A stretch of DNA of 64,000 nucleotides from Macrobrachium rosenbergii (lineage: Eukaryota; Arthropoda; Malacostraca; Decapoda; Palaemonidae), in contig NC_089782.1 in NCBI RefSeq assembly GCF_040412425.1, positions 19,455,622 through 19,519,621 of the forward strand, read 5' to 3'. Both the position numbers and the translations under genes were made by a program. Positions 1 through 39,450 of this stretch are shown in pieces. Within the stretch, counting starts at the first letter, position 1; every line of letters begins with the position of its first letter. The notes under the pieces are model-generated. The model was not told the DNA's origin, did not search any database, and worked only from the letters and a program-made list of their open reading frames with translations.

Positions 1-226
1 GTGCTTTTTCAACAATTTCGGGGCTTATCGGTACTTATCAGTGCCAAAGCGCCGATTTTCAGTTATCGGTGCCTCTGTTAGGTATGTGTCACCACCAGTA
101 CGCAATTATCAGTGCCAATAAGCAGAAATCAGTGCATATCAGCAGCGAAAATCACCTATTTTCATTGCTAGGCAAGCGCCAAAAATTCCAGATCGCCAAT
201 AACTGAGCCCATCGATAACGGGGACT

Positions 227-229
<3 letters not shown>
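1..229. mobile_element. MITE copy, cut by the window start (same family as 15722-15987)
   Basis: The sequence shows repeated TTATCGG/TATCAGTGCC motifs and ends GATAACGGGGACTG, matching the end of the complete element at 15722-15987 (GATAACTGGGGACTGCCTG). It is followed directly by a (TA)n tract. The other terminus lies before position 1. Confidence 0.65.

Positions 230-320
<91 letters not shown>
230..320. repeat. (TA)n microsatellite
   Basis: About 90 bp of nearly pure TA repeats, with degenerate TA-rich sequence continuing to about 360. The predicted short Ile-Tyr peptides over it are artefacts of the repeat. Confidence 0.97.
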
Positions 321-324
<4 letters not shown>

Positions 325-527
325 TATGTATATATATATTGTATATAAAATACACTATATACAGTGGAATAGATTCTGTTGTAGCATTAAATGTTTTAAT
401 AAACAGGATACCCTACTTCATTTGATAGTGATGAATCATGTAATCTAATCTTATTTAGCCTTACTTTAATGTACCGTGAGAATTTTTATATCTGTTTTGC
501 TGAGTACTTATGTTTTTCTCTTTGTAG

Positions 528-26490
<25,963 letters not shown>

Positions 26491-27172
26491 CAGTCACCAC
26501 CCTACTTGTGAACATTAAGTTACGAACATTCATAGATATGAACAGACAGGGTCACAAGTTCAAATATTGCTTAGCAAACATATTTTGCTAATATGAATTT
26601 TTGCAAAGAACAGAAGAACATGTAACCCCCACTGATTATCCCAAGTATTCTTGTGATTAACTACCATGTATTCTTAGAATCACGAAGAATACTCGTTCAT
26701 ACTCGTAAAATATGCCTACCTATTTATGTCTGTCGTCTCTATTTAATTGATTCTGGGATGAATTCCCAATTTCTATATTTCCTTTCCCATAGGAAACAGT
26801 ATGTATTTTTGTCAATAGGTGGTGGTGTGCATTGTTTACTTTATGAACTTCCAGTGTAACGTGCTGACCCTGTGAAATCCTCTCAAGTTCATAATTTTCA
26901 AAGCATGGAAAAAATACTAAATTTTGAATGTTGCATGAATTTAAATTTTATATTTCTTTTTACCTTTCTAGCATCCAGAGTACTGTACTTTTTTTATAAT
27001 ACTGCAAGATTTAGAAATGCAGTGAAAATAGTATAATCTATGACTTCTGAGTTGTCTTGGGAATGTAAACATTAACAAAAATTATGCACTACATATTAGA
27101 AACCAACTTGCAAACAATTTAAGATACGAATGGCCGTTCGGAATGTAACTCTTACAAAAGTAGGGTTGTGAC
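26491..27172. mobile_element. 0.68-kb MITE with inverted ends
   Basis: The left end CAGTCACCACCCTACTTGTG pairs with the right end, whose inverse reads AGTCACAACCCTACTTTTG. GTTACGAAC near the left end and CGTTCGGAATGTAAC near the right also mirror each other. The flanks are TA-rich, so the TA duplication cannot be pinned exactly. Confidence 0.7.
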
Positions 27173-27741
27173 TATATATGATATTATTGTCATTTTATAT
27201 ATCTTCAAAAAGTTGACATTATTTTTACTAAGGAGCACTTGGGTTCCAAAGTGAGTGAATAACTAGTGGTAATATTTGCTAAAGTGGTCCAAAAAAATAC
27301 TTTTTTAATATTAACTTGTGAATGGCTTTTAAGCTTTGAAATAATAAAAGTCATTGTTGGATTTTTCCAAGGTTTTTAAACTTTTGTGGTAGATATTGTG
27401 ATAATACCATCTAGTCTGCTTGGTGATGTCTACCTCAAACTTTGCCCCAGTTTCAAAGTTTCATGGAAGTTCACAAAGTTTTATTCGCTTTCCTAAGTTA
27501 ATAATAAGAGAATCTAATACTGTATTCCCATGTCCTGTGTAAGGTTGTAAAGCCTTGCATTCTTTTAACTTTAGCCTTTTTTTTTCATCCTGTCAGTAAG
27601 AATTTTGATTTCTTGACCTTTCCTGTATAGTAAAATCATTTAATTTGATTTTAAATATAGTAGTACTCTGATTTTTATTTTAACTTCTATTTTTTTTTAA
27701 GTATTAGGATTTATGCGTTAGTTGTTGTATGTGATTATTAG

Positions 27742-27813
<72 letters not shown>

Positions 27814-30299
27814 ACCATGCCCATCTTCATGTCATTGTGCTTATTCATTCTTATTTTTTCATTCTTTTATTTATTAGTATTAAAACTCAAAAAGATGAAG
27901 TGTCTGAATCCTGTGGTTTGTTTTTTAGTAATTACTCTTAGCTCAAAGATTTTTATTTTTCTTAGATTTTCTCCATGACAATCCATGAAATTGATACTTT
28001 TATGTTGAAAAAGGAAGCTTAATGTGTATTTGATATGAAACTAATCCTTTTTTGTCCGACATTTTTCTCATTGTCCTTTTGAAAAGGTTATCCTTTTGAA
28101 TATTCTAGCCTAAGGAACAAGCAATGATTCACATATGAAAAAGCACAAGAAACAGGCTGTGTGAAGACAATTTACTTTTGAGCAGGTTTTTGCCTTTTCA
28201 TTTTTTTTCTGAATTTTCAAAGGTATGTACTTATTACAGGACTTTCTGGTGATGGCAAATATGTTCTAAACATTTTGCAGGTGGGTCAGTTTTTTCAGTG
28301 TTTCCCTTTATGTTATTACAGCTTTAGCATTCACCCTGTTCCTCTTCATTTTTGAGAACAGATAATTATCATCTTATTTAATACAATTTTTTTATACAAA
28401 TAGTAATGGAGAGATGCTATAATTTGATGATGATGACACCCAATAGTCAGATTGCAAGCCAAGTAAAGAGTGAATTTTTCTTAGCATGGTTGTGATAGCA
28501 GAATAGCTTTGAAAGTTTAATTTGCATATCTTATCACTTTCCAAGCTAATATTTTTCAAGAAGAAAAAAGACATAAGACCCTTCCATTGAATCATAATCC
28601 TGCATAAGATTTCCATGTAGTATCACTGAGACTTTGTTACAATCCACTTTAAAGTTTGAAGTTATAAGGTACAGTAAGTCACTGCTCAGAATGTTATTTT
28701 GTGGCTCCATATTTTCTTTTGTGGCATTTGTGAGCAGATGATCTGTATTAGATCTTTATTCAAACTTGAATGGAAAGACAGGACTGCTTTATTTTCAGTT
28801 TTCTTTACAAATATGTCTTGCAGATTTTTTTATCATCTTGTCTATTTTAAAAACTTAGGAATGGTTTGTGACAAACATTTTCATCTGATTGGTGTATCCA
28901 GCTAAACGGAATAAGACTACAAATGCTGGTTTTTAGAGATGGTTACAAATCTGTTTTTTTTTTCATGGAAATTAAGCATTTTTAGTTTATTTTGGTCAAA
29001 TTAAATTAAGTTTATCCAGTAGGTATTGCATCATTAAGGATTCATTTGCCATTCGTTTTATTTTCAGGATACTTTTGATAATGAACAGGTTTTAAGAAAA
29101 ATAAGTTCCATATAGAGGGATAATTTTCTGCTGTTCCAGCCTGTATTTTTCATAGTACTTATCCAGAGGGCAAATGCTTTTCATGTTTATGATTTGTAAT
29201 TTCATGGGACCACAGATCTGTTTGTGAAAGTTCAAAATATCATGGAAAAAGTTGCCCTTTTGAATTTCAGATTTCGTTATTCTCTTGTTTAGTCTTTTGG
29301 TTCCTGGATTGTGTTATTACGCTTAGTAGTACAGTGACATTTCTCTGAGAACTTTACTAGCTCATTATAATCCTGTTTTAGTATGAGCAACAGTAATAAT
29401 TTACAGAAGCAGTGACATTAGTAAATAGTCCTTTTCAGTTCCAGCAAGTGATTTCATTTATATGCTGTCTACCTCTGCCTCATTTATTGAAACCAAACAT
29501 TGGTCACCTGTACAGATTAGTCATGGTTCTTTTAAAAAACATTTGTTAGTTTCAAGTGCTTTTAAGCTGTCTGTGCAGTTGGCTTTATGAGTTGCCCATA
29601 GATTCTCATTTTGCTAATTACAGGGATATTAGCTGCTGCATAGTGGAACAGCCAGATGTTTCCTTGGCGTGCCAATATGTATACAGAGAAATTCATGTAG
29701 CCACCTGTACTATACAGTTTTATATCGTAAGTTCAGTAGTCCTCATTTTTTATAATTACACTAATACAGTTAGTGGATGAATAAGTTAATGACATTTTTT
29801 GCTAAAATTTTAATTAAGTAGTATATATGTCTTGCAGATCATATTAATTAGCTGTATTATGTGTGAAATTAATCCAGCCACACCAGCTTGAGAGAAGAAA
29901 AAGCCCAACGCTTGTGACCACTCAAAGTTTATTGTACTCCAACTAATGCTTTTCATTCCTTTGTGCGGATCTGACAGTGTCAGACATATGCTGTGCTTCC
30001 CAGGGGATACACTTGAGTTCTCTCCCAGTTATCATATATTTCATTCATTTCTGTCGTATGTGCCATTCACACTCATTTTTCTGAAGCAGTTCACATGTAT
30101 GTTTTTAATCTCTCTACATGTGTTGTAAGGTTTTATTGATTTTCTGATCACTTCTTTTATATTTATATATTCCTTGCTTTGAATGCATGTTGTATCCTTG
30201 CTTAGTTTTCTCTCTTGAATGGGTACTTTTGGTGTTATAAAGGAATGTATGCTCTTGCATTACCATTTTCAGAGATTCATTAGTCTCCAGTATTTTCAG
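27173..30299. other. intergenic AT-rich sequence
   Basis: It contains only a (CT)n tract at 27745-27811 that I can name. No coding exon, RNA gene or transposon end recognised. Confidence 0.5.
27745..27811. repeat. (CT)n microsatellite
   Basis: About 67 bp of pure CT repeats. Confidence 0.97.
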
Positions 30300-31480
30300 T
30301 AATATGTCTTAGTGTCTTCCATTTTAATGGAAAATCCCACAGCATTACGGGGGATGACATTACTGGGTATGTTCACAAAGTCTCAGGTAGTCTGGCTCCC
30401 TTGCATCTGTTCCTTGCAGCTGGGCTGCACATTCTGGATTGCTGCTATCCTCCAGTCTGAAGATGATCTATGTATTTTCACTCTCTTCAGGGTATCCCCA
30501 AGCTCAGATGACTATTAATTGTCCAACTCTTTGGCCAAGGGGGCAATGGTTTCTAACTGTCCTGTTCTTGTGATTCATTTTTATGATTTCTGCTTACTTG
30601 GAAAAGTCTCAGGCAAAGCCTTGGGGAGTGTGGCTTTCAGTTAGCAGCTGTTGATTGGATGACAAGTCCTCTCCCTCTACACAATATACTCGTACTACAG
30701 AATCCAGAGTTTCATGCGATGTGCAAAATTCTTATCAGCCATGGTCCTTGGTGCCCATACTAAACAAATTCTTATCTCCAGGGATTGTTGGTTTGCTTGT
30801 GCTATTCTTTTGTAATTGCCTCACCTTCTTTAAAGGCTTTTTACAGAGCAAACAAAGTTCAAACTTTGGCAGCACTTTCCATGTTATTTATCATTTGGCC
30901 CCTGTAATTCCAAAGACTTCCATGAAGCTCTGAGATGCTTTTTGATGGTAATCCTTACAGCCTCACTTGTCAGTTTTTGGGCTCCTGTTGGAAACAAGTC
31001 TTGCTTTTTGTCCACTCAAGACTAAGTTCAAATTTGTCCTTTCCTCTGTCTTTGGGTACATTTGTTTGCCCAGGAGTCCCTTAACTAAGACTCTACATCT
31101 AGTAAGAGCTCATTCTTGGACTCTCAAGCTTTTGCTGCCTTGCCCAGCTTTTTGAAAGTTCTTATAATCTGTCCTGTGGGATTCTGTAGTCTTGCCTCCA
31201 GCATTTTGTACTGTACAGTCCTCTGACTCTCATCTGGCCCTTCTCTTGAGTCAGTGAAATGTACCTTTCTCAAGGCTTTTTTTTTTTTTCTTGGTCTGAT
31301 CAACAAATTTCTCAGGCAGCTCCCACATTGCTCAGGATGAATGCTTTTGAGGTTTGGGCATCCTTCTCTGTTCTTCTCTGCAGTTTACTTTTACCGGGGG
31401 CTCTTTGCTATTCTTGAGCAGTCCTTTGGCATTGGCTGTTTTCCTTTGCAGGCTTTTTACCTACACTTATATAGTACTAT
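30300..31480 (+). mobile_element. probable second DIRS tyrosine-recombinase relic
   Basis: Near 31343 the plus strand reads FEVWASFSVLLCSLLLPG and, after frame changes, AILEQ, FWHW and FYLH-like pieces. This parallels the HE(I/V)RA...W...FA.(F/H)YL signature of the recombinase at 20852-20970, with the family's His and Arg replaced. The region is less AT-rich than its flanks and riddled with stops. The assignment rests on this short pattern and is tentative. Confidence 0.35.
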
Positions 31481-34400
31481 GGTTGTTTCACGTCGAGTCT
31501 AAGTGTTGTAGTAAGTCATGATCTACAGGTCAAGGAATTACAGTCATTCATCCTATTCCTCTTTGTAACTTTATTCCACATCACTTTAGCACACATAGAG
31601 ATGTGTTTTTCTTATGGTAAATGCCTTCACGCTTCAGGTGCATGGCAAGTGTACTAGCTAGCATCATATTTTTTGCATCCATATACTTATGGAAGCTACC
31701 TGGATTTCTGAGGTCATTGTTGGCTTCATTGCCCACCATGTATGGAAATTATATCTGGGTCTTTTATTCTCTTGAGAGGCTCATGTGCTTCATCTTTTCT
31801 CCTAGATTGCAATCCATGCAGATTATTATTAATGGGGTTTATTTATTACAAGCAAAAATGGAATTTGCCACAGAAGAACGAGACTGCGAGCTGGTAATAT
31901 GCGATGCAACTTTTCTTTCACTTCTCCAGGTCAGTGTCATGGAGTCCATTTCACACAGATAAGGCTAATTAGAGTTAATGGGTTTGTATAAAAACTTGTT
32001 TTATTGTTTAAACATTATTTTATCAGTTCCATCAGAAAATATTTGTTACCAGAATTGTCGAAAGTTCAGAATAATTTATAATCAACAGATCCACAGAACC
32101 ATAATTGTGATAAAAGAATAATTGATTAAAAACATTCTCTTCAAATAAATGCTTTAAACTTTTATTTTTGAATGGCAAAAAGTCTATAATTTACTAGAAA
32201 GTTTCTGTTTTAGAAATTTGTTGTACTTGGTTATTTGATCCATATGCTTAGCTTTTGTTTCATCTCTGAGCATAAACAACAGTTACAAATACATACTGTA
32301 TATTTAAAGCATACCTAAAGTATTGGAGAGAGTGTTGCTCGAACACTTTCATGCCCATACCCAGTACTGGAAAACTCAATAACTGGCAATGATGTTGCAA
32401 GGACACAAGAGGGAAAGTAACTTTTAAACACTTGTAATTTGGTTTACAGCTTTCATTTACAGGGATTCACATAAGTGCTTACAGTACAATTTTATCAGTA
32501 TCAGTTTATGAAAGGTAACTTGAGGCACTTGTAATTCAAGTTTTTATTTTTGGACAGTATCGCATACAGATATTCTCTTTAGCAGTTATGGTAGCTTGGT
32601 TGATTACAGTATAGATTATTACTTTTTGGGTTATGATTTATTCTGGAGGCCATGGAAAACTTTTAGGTCAGTTTATTTTTTGAAGAGCCTTTAATGGTGG
32701 TTTAGCATTGAGTATTGCCAAGAACATAGTTTCTAGTATATCAATCATGAGAATGTGTGTTGTAATAAAAAAACAACTGTTTTTTAAAAACAACCATCAT
32801 TCCATTCATTTTTAGATTGCGATATAATTGTTTGAAATGAAAGATTGTGGGAGAAGAAAGTTTTGATGCCAGTGAAGATTGTTTTGGAATGGAAGTCAAA
32901 TCCAAAGTATTTGTTGTGATGTAAATGTTAAGTTACTGGTAATCGGTAGTCTTAGTTTAAAAGTTATACTGTGTCATTGTATCTGTGTATTGTTTAGATG
33001 TCATTCATTATATAAACATAGCACATAGTCTAAAAAGAAAAGGCAATGTCGGTGAGAGGCAGTCACAAGATTGTGAAATTTAGTCTGGAAAAAAATGTAA
33101 AAATGAAAAATATATATTACAATAGGGTTTGCTAATTTATGCTGGGACCCTTAAAAATGATTGCTATGTAGCTGTGTCTGTTGAGATTCTTGTCAACAAG
33201 TAGGTTATTGTCAGAATTGCACCAACAATGGCAGTGTGGTATGATGGCGCTGAAAATCACTTTAAATGTTTAATATTAAACTTATCAAAAGCGATAGTTT
33301 CTCTCAGAAAATGGTAGTTACTACTTGTGAGAAGAAATTTATGAAACACTTACCTTTATGACATGATATATTGTATACCATTCTTTCCTCAGATTTTAAA
33401 CTGCAAACGTTTGTATGCTTTTGTGCAATATGAAAATAGAAGGATTAATGTTGTGAATAAGCTATGCTATGTCTTTCATGATAGCCAGTGAAATAATTAA
33501 TGTCCCTAAGCAGTTTAGCCTAATTATTCAGAATGCCGTACTAATTACCATAATGTCTCAATTGTAGCATTTTTAACGATTACAAAGTTCACTGGTTATT
33601 TTTAAGGTATCTCATACTGACAGTGAGTTGTAAGTTACGTATTTAGTATTAGTACAGTGTGTGTGTAGCTGTATTGCAAGTATGTACTGTATATTTAAAG
33701 ATGAAATTCAGTAACTTGCCTGTTAAGTCAACTTAATCTTTTTATATAGTTTTCTACTACTGTATAAGATACCATTGTATAAAATAGGGATGTGATGAAT
33801 TTTTCATTGCACTACTTCTTATCATATATATAAAATATATATATGTAAATATATCCTAATCTTTCTTAACTGTTATTTTATTAGCAAAACACATGCAAAC
33901 ATAACTCTGATCTCAGGACTCCCTTCTCCATGTGTGGAGAAATACTGCCAGAAGGCTAAATTCAGCCAAGTCAGTGTCAGAGTTATTTTACTTAGCATGA
34001 GATCTTAAAAGAATGTAATGTTGGGGCAGCAAATATTCAAAATGGAAATGTTATTGTTTGTCATCAGGTAGAGATTTGTTATTGAACTTATTTCACCAAG
34101 GGTGCTGATATTCACCAGATTAGAAAAGATGTTCTTAGTTAACCAGAGTTTCTGGTTACATTGGAGGGTAGTTTTGTTGATTAGGTAACAAACTGCAATA
34201 GCTAACACCTAGCACCAGATTGGAGCTCAATTAGATTTTATAGAAAAGGCCCAGAACTAGGCATCATAAAGTTAATGCCAAAAAAATTATAGGAAGCACA
34301 ATATCACTAACATTGCCGTAAACCATCTGAATCTGCTATTTCTGCTTAAGAATCTATACATGGCCTTATATAGGTAGTGTCCTTAGTGTTGAATCTTGAT

Positions 34401-34554
34401 ATTAGTCTTCAAAAGTAATTCTGATAAAGGTAATTTATAGTGCACCATTAATTTTCACATTTAATATTAAATTATGGTAATAATAGTACCCTTGTCTTTC
34501 CCCCCCCCTCATTCTCACTACCCTTTTACAAAAAAATAAAAAAAATTGTATTCA
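31481..34554. other. intergenic AT-rich sequence, nothing recognised
   Basis: The longest open stretch (31621-31962, plus) has no recognisable domain and no splice-bounded context. A short (TA)n patch lies near 33820-33855. Confidence 0.5.
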
Positions 34555-34625
34555 CATGGGGTTACTGCTGTCAGTGCACCTAGCAAGGCTTACTGTAGTC
34601 TAAACTAGAGGTTCTTTTTAGTGTC
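34555..34625 (+). repeat. fragment of the GTGCACC SINE-like repeat
   Basis: GGGGTTACTGCTGTCAGTGC followed by ACCTAGCAAGGCTTACTGTA matches the head of copies A and C in shortened form. Confidence 0.5.
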
Positions 34626-35262
34626 GATTCAGTTCTATTGCTGTCTGAATTTATATCGGTTAACTTTGGGCTCTTTTTGCTCAACTACCCAAATTTTTTT
34701 AAACAACCATGCCTCAATTTTCACCAATAATTTAAGAAAAATTTGAGTGTGGAAACATAAATCTATGGTCTCTGTAAGCTGCTATGTTATATGTTATTAA
34801 GTAATTTAACTAGACCACAGAGTTGAAATATACAACTCTCACAGGGCTGGCCTGAAGGGGGGGGTTACTGTCATTGTGTCTGCTATTAGGCAGCAAGTTT
34901 TGTATTTTCTTAAAAACAAGCCTATTCAGGTTCAATTCAAGCTCATGATATTAGAGAAATGGCCACTTACATTAATTATATTTCATTACATGAATTTCGG
35001 GGACCTTACTAAATGTTCAGGGTGGAATTCTCCCTAGTTTTCAACGTCACTATTTAAATCTTTACTTGCTCTTAATTCCCTACCGGGTGGCTGCAGGAAC
35101 ACTGTCCCTCTCTGGTTCCCTTTCTGATTCTTAGTCCTTTCTCTTCACTGCCTCAGTTATTCCTTACAAGTTAGTTCCATTGTCTTTAATAGCATAAGAA
35201 TGATATTTATTTCTCTGTTATTATTTCACCTGGTGACACATTAGACCCTGATCCAGAAAAAG

Positions 35263-35672
35263 AGTTTTGACAAAGGAAAATCTATTTCTGGGAGGGGGCC
35301 CGTATATCGGTGACCCACCCTGTTTTCATTCTCTCCTCCCATGGTAAACATCATTCTAGTAGTGGCGGTGCTAACATGGAATCGCGACTAGTTTGCCTTG
35401 TGTACAGTCCCTAGTAGTGCATGGGCTTGTATCGCACCTCTCTCGTTGGGACTTGGCATGGGAAATCTTTTATAGGCAGGGTCCTGATTGTGACAATCTC
35501 ACCCTTTACCATACACTCCATTTCTTGAGCTTGCTCTGGGGGTAGTAACCCCAGCTTTACATTTTAGCTTTCTCTGGTATCTGCGGAATTACCTAGAAAT
35601 AAGTGCTGAGATGGACTATTTCACCGGGTGACACGGCTCTCCCCAGAAATAGATTTTCCTTTGTCAAAATCC
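35263..35672. mobile_element. foldback element with 30-bp inverted arms
   Basis: TTTTGACAAAGGAAAATCTA (35265-35284, continuing TTTCTGGGAG) is inverted at 35640-35672 (CTCCCCAGAAATAGATTTTC continuing CTTTGTCAAAA). TTTCACC(T/G)GGTGACAC also occurs just outside the left arm (35225) and just inside the right arm (35619). The roughly 340-bp centre is non-coding. Confidence 0.75.
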
Positions 35673-37809
35673 TTTTAATCATATTCATTACCCACAAAAT
35701 CTGCCATTTATTCAAAGATAGTGGTTTTACAGATGGTCATATTTTACTGGTCATAGTAGTTGCAGCTTTGAATGATTTATTGGCATCCCCATATGGGCAG
35801 GGAACTGATATATCTCGACATTACACCAGCTTCATTTGATAAGTGTAATGTAACCTTTCTTGCTGTACAAGAGAATTTCAGGACAATAGTGTCACTGAAA
35901 ATGATAAATATGTGGGGATGTAATTTTAATCTTAAATGCTGAATTTGTTCTGCTGTGAAAAAAGGTGCATTATGTGGCAAAAAATAGTTTGTTTTATTAG
36001 GTGGAATGGCAGCAAATCCTACCCTGATACTGATTTGGAACCAACAGCATGAATTGCAGCTTGGACCTTTGCATCTTGGCTTTTGTTTCAATACACATAC
36101 ATTTTTTGCTCAAACAATACACGCGAGTACAAGTTGAAACCAATGAGGCAGTCTTAGGCGGAGTCAACTCTATTTCAGGAGGAAATCTGAACTTATATTT
36201 ATTGATTCATTAAGATCACTACCTCTGATTGGGAAAGTTGAAGATTGGTTAATTATAAAAATGTTTGTGTTCAAATTACATTTTAGTGAAAATAAGTTGC
36301 TTCTATTTTTATTTTATATCACATTTATTAGGTTACAGTGAAGAGAAAGTGGGGTTTTGCTTCTAACTACTATTATTGAATGTTTTGCTGTTTTTAACTT
36401 CTGGTATTGAATATATTGGAGACAATTTAAAAGCAGGGTGGCTATTCTTAGTCCTTCCTTATGAAGAGATTCCAAGTTTTTAAATGTTGAATGATACACT
36501 GATTGTGTATTTGACTTTGTAGCCTAGTATTGATAATACAGTTGCTCTGTATAGCAACAATTATGTTCATTTATCAGCTAACATTATTTATAATGAATAG
36601 GGAATTAAATTATTAAGTAGAGGATGGTAATTTCCTGTTGAATGTGTATGAAGTTTTTCACTCAGTTATACTGCATATTAATATATGGTACTTAAAATCT
36701 TATTGCGCTCCCATCAAATTTTTCCACATACAGTATTTTAATAACGTTATGAACAAGATTGTTAAAGGATTTTAAACATTTATTTTGACTGCTTGCTGAA
36801 AAGACTAAGACGCCAAATTAGATTTACGAAGCAGAAGCCATGAAGATCAAATTTTGGGGTAAAATCTAAAGATAACTCTGGGAGTCCATGGCTACAGTTT
36901 CACTAACCAAACCATTCCATTCTTCCACCCAGTCATTGGCAACATTGTTGGTGCATTGGGGTATATGTTTTTCTTCATTTGGCTACTTCCACTTGGCAGT
37001 CTCTGGGAAAAAACAAACTTTCTCTTTTCAAGAACTTGATCTGTGAAGAAAAAATCTGACCACCCAGACTGATAAGGGAAGGTTTTCCTCAGTGACAGGA
37101 AAGAAAGGGCCAAGAAGAATCCTAATTACATGAATCACTGAAATCCACACAAGAGTTCCATGGAATCCCACAACATGAAACATCTCTTGTTTTGAGTAAG
37201 GCCTATTGTACAAAAAAAAGGAGTGAGCATTCTGTTAGGGGACTGACGGAAGGCTTCCATCAATTGTTCATCACAGAAAGTTATTCCTCAAGAGCCAGAC
37301 AAGATCTATTAAGGAGGCAAAAATTATTTGAGAATCACTTTTTAATGAATTGGTAAAATTAATTTATGGAGATAAGTAAAGCACCTAGGCTGACAGCATG
37401 ATCCGAAGATCAAGAAAAGGTCACCCTGAAGCTTAAAAGCAAATACAGGCAAACCCCTCCCATCCCAAAAGAGTTGACCAAAAATTTAATTTGCAAAAAA
37501 TTCTCCCACCTTACAAGAAAAAAAAAACAGACTAGAAAATTCACCAAATTTAGAAGTAGTCCCAAGTGTATCAGGAACAATTCTTCTCCTTGAGAGCACT
37601 TGCTGGATTAAGGCTGCATCTTTTAATAAGTGACTAGGACTTTGAGAAAGGTGGTACCAAACTTGTCCTCATCTGCAATAGTTCATGAGAACATAAAAAA
37701 ACCTTTGACACACCAGACTGCAAGGGTTGACAGTACTGAGCAATAAATCTTGTTTATCAATTAAATAAGGCCTGTACTACTGTATGCAACAAACTTGGCA
37801 CCAGCAAAG
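35673..37809. other. intergenic sequence, no gene recognised
   Basis: A less AT-rich block at 36870-37300 with a minus-strand open stretch (36892-37213) may be an old retroelement. I see no diagnostic motif. Confidence 0.4.
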
Positions 37810-38110
37810 AGGATATTTAGAGAAAGCACGACCTTCAAAAGTTAAGATTCATGTCCTGAGAATTGTAGAATGATTGAATTACATTGAGGAAGTATTCAAC
37901 AGCTAGAAAAAAGACAAAGGTTGAGATGGTCTGGACATGTGATGGATAGGGATGAAGAACCGTTAGAAAAGCAGTAGATACAGAAACAGCAGGAAGGCCC
38001 AGGAAGGTTAATGTTACAGATTTAAAAAGTGATTTGTCTTTTTCCAAGGTAAACAATCCAGACAAAGCAGGGGTAATTCTTGGATGACTGATGGACTAGC
38101 ACCTGGAAGT
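37810..38110 (+). mobile_element. LINE 3'-end fragment
   Basis: The plus strand near 37915-38010 reads RLRWSGHVMDRDEEPLEK and, in a shifted frame, ETAGRPRKV. This is the familiar R.RW.GHV.R...E...G.RP.KTW-like C-terminus of LINE reverse transcriptases. It is short, frameshifted and isolated. Confidence 0.65.
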
Positions 38111-38249
38111 AAACATTCTTCAGATCAACTTGGTTGGTTAAAATTGTTCAAAGGAGAGAGATTGATAAACTGTATCCAGCTATCAATGAGAGATGACAAA
38201 AAACCCAAAGTGGTCATGTACGAGTAAAGCACATTCTTCTCCAGCATCC

Positions 38250-39450
38250 CCTTTATTTCTGCCTATCTCTTGGAGATCTGTAGGGTAGATTGGAACAGTA
38301 CTACTAACCAGTCTTCCACATTGTTCCATTGGCATGACAAGATCCACCTCCAGGGCTGGAAGAGGAGGCTAAAAAGGCTGGGAAGGTGCCTGGTCCTTCC
38401 TAAAGGAAAAAGGCATAGCAGTGGTTTACTTTGTTACTAAGAAAGAACTGAAGTAGAATGCATAATGGATCAAAGTTTTGTGGCCATCAGACACCTCTTT
38501 TCCACTGCTGCCTCAGCTGTTCTTCAGAAAGTGTAAACAGGAACCAAAAACCAATCCAATCTGCTAAGCTAGACTACTCTCAGCCATAACTTGTTGGGTT
38601 TTCTCAAGGGGGAGGCAATGGTTTGTTTGCAGATTGATAAAGCAACTTTAAGGGGATTAGTCTATGCATCTTCTAGTATGTGAACTTCCTTTAATGTGTC
38701 AATAGCAGAAAATTATTTTGCTCAATCTACTTTACAAGTAACTTCTGATCCTCAAATCAGACTTCCTCAACAGGGGTTAGTATCATTAGTGCACCTCACA
38801 TGGTGCACTGTGTAGGCATTACTTGGTTCTTTGCAGCGTCCTTCAGCCCCTAGCTGCAACTCCTTTCATTCCTTTCACTGTACCTTGGTTCATATCTTTC
38901 TTCCATCTTATTTTCCACCCTCTCCTAACAATTGTTTGATAGTATGATTGCAAGGTCTTCCTCCTGTTACACCTTTAAAACCTTCTTTACTCTCAATTTC
39001 CCTTTCAGTACCAAATGACCTCAGGTCCCATTGCTTGGCCTTTGGCCTAAATTTTATATTCCAATTCCAGATCAAGACAGTTAATTTGATTGAAGACACC
39101 CCGAGCAAGTAGCAACCATAGCAGTCAAAAGACTGCCTTGCTTTTTGAGTGCACTCTACTGAACACTGTGGATGAAATGTTCTCAACAAAGGGGCAGTGT
39201 TACTTCTCAGAGCTCCTTAAACTCACAGTGAGCCAAACAATCTATGTTCCAACTCTGTCTTAGGGGTTCCTAACAGATTCCCTAAAAGTCTGTTGCCCTC
39301 TTGAGAAACTGACAAATCAGTATGCCCTGGTGAGCACTCAGGCTGTTGTCACAATCAATTTGGGACTAGTGGTACCATTCACTGAATAACTATTCAGGGT
39401 TACCTCACAACCACTCGAGATCATTGTCTGCACTCTCGTAGATCAAACTA
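38250..39450 (-). mobile_element. second gag-like retroelement relic, split by a SINE
   Basis: On the minus strand this matches 3240-4010 in the same order: GAGTGCTCACCAGGGCATAC near 39340, GTAGATTGAGCAAAATAATT with CTGCTATTGACA near 38720, and CACCTTCCCAGCCTTTT near 38380. The outer landmarks are about 640 bp apart after subtracting the 296-bp SINE, against 685 bp in the other copy. Confidence 0.6.
38773..39068 (+). repeat. SINE-like repeat, copy C (full-length, with tail)
   Basis: It begins GGGGTTAGTATCATTAGTGC, continues ATGGTGCACTGTGTAGGCAT, TTTGCAGCGTCCTTCAGCCC and CCACCCTCTCCTAACAATTG, and ends with CTTGGCCTTTGGCCTAAATT. Copy D on the minus strand matches along its length. It sits inside the gag-like relic 38250-39450. 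Confidence 0.8.

Noticed and set aside
31621..31962. 113-codon plus-strand open frame
   Set aside because: No recognisable domain or motif, and length is within chance for this sequence.
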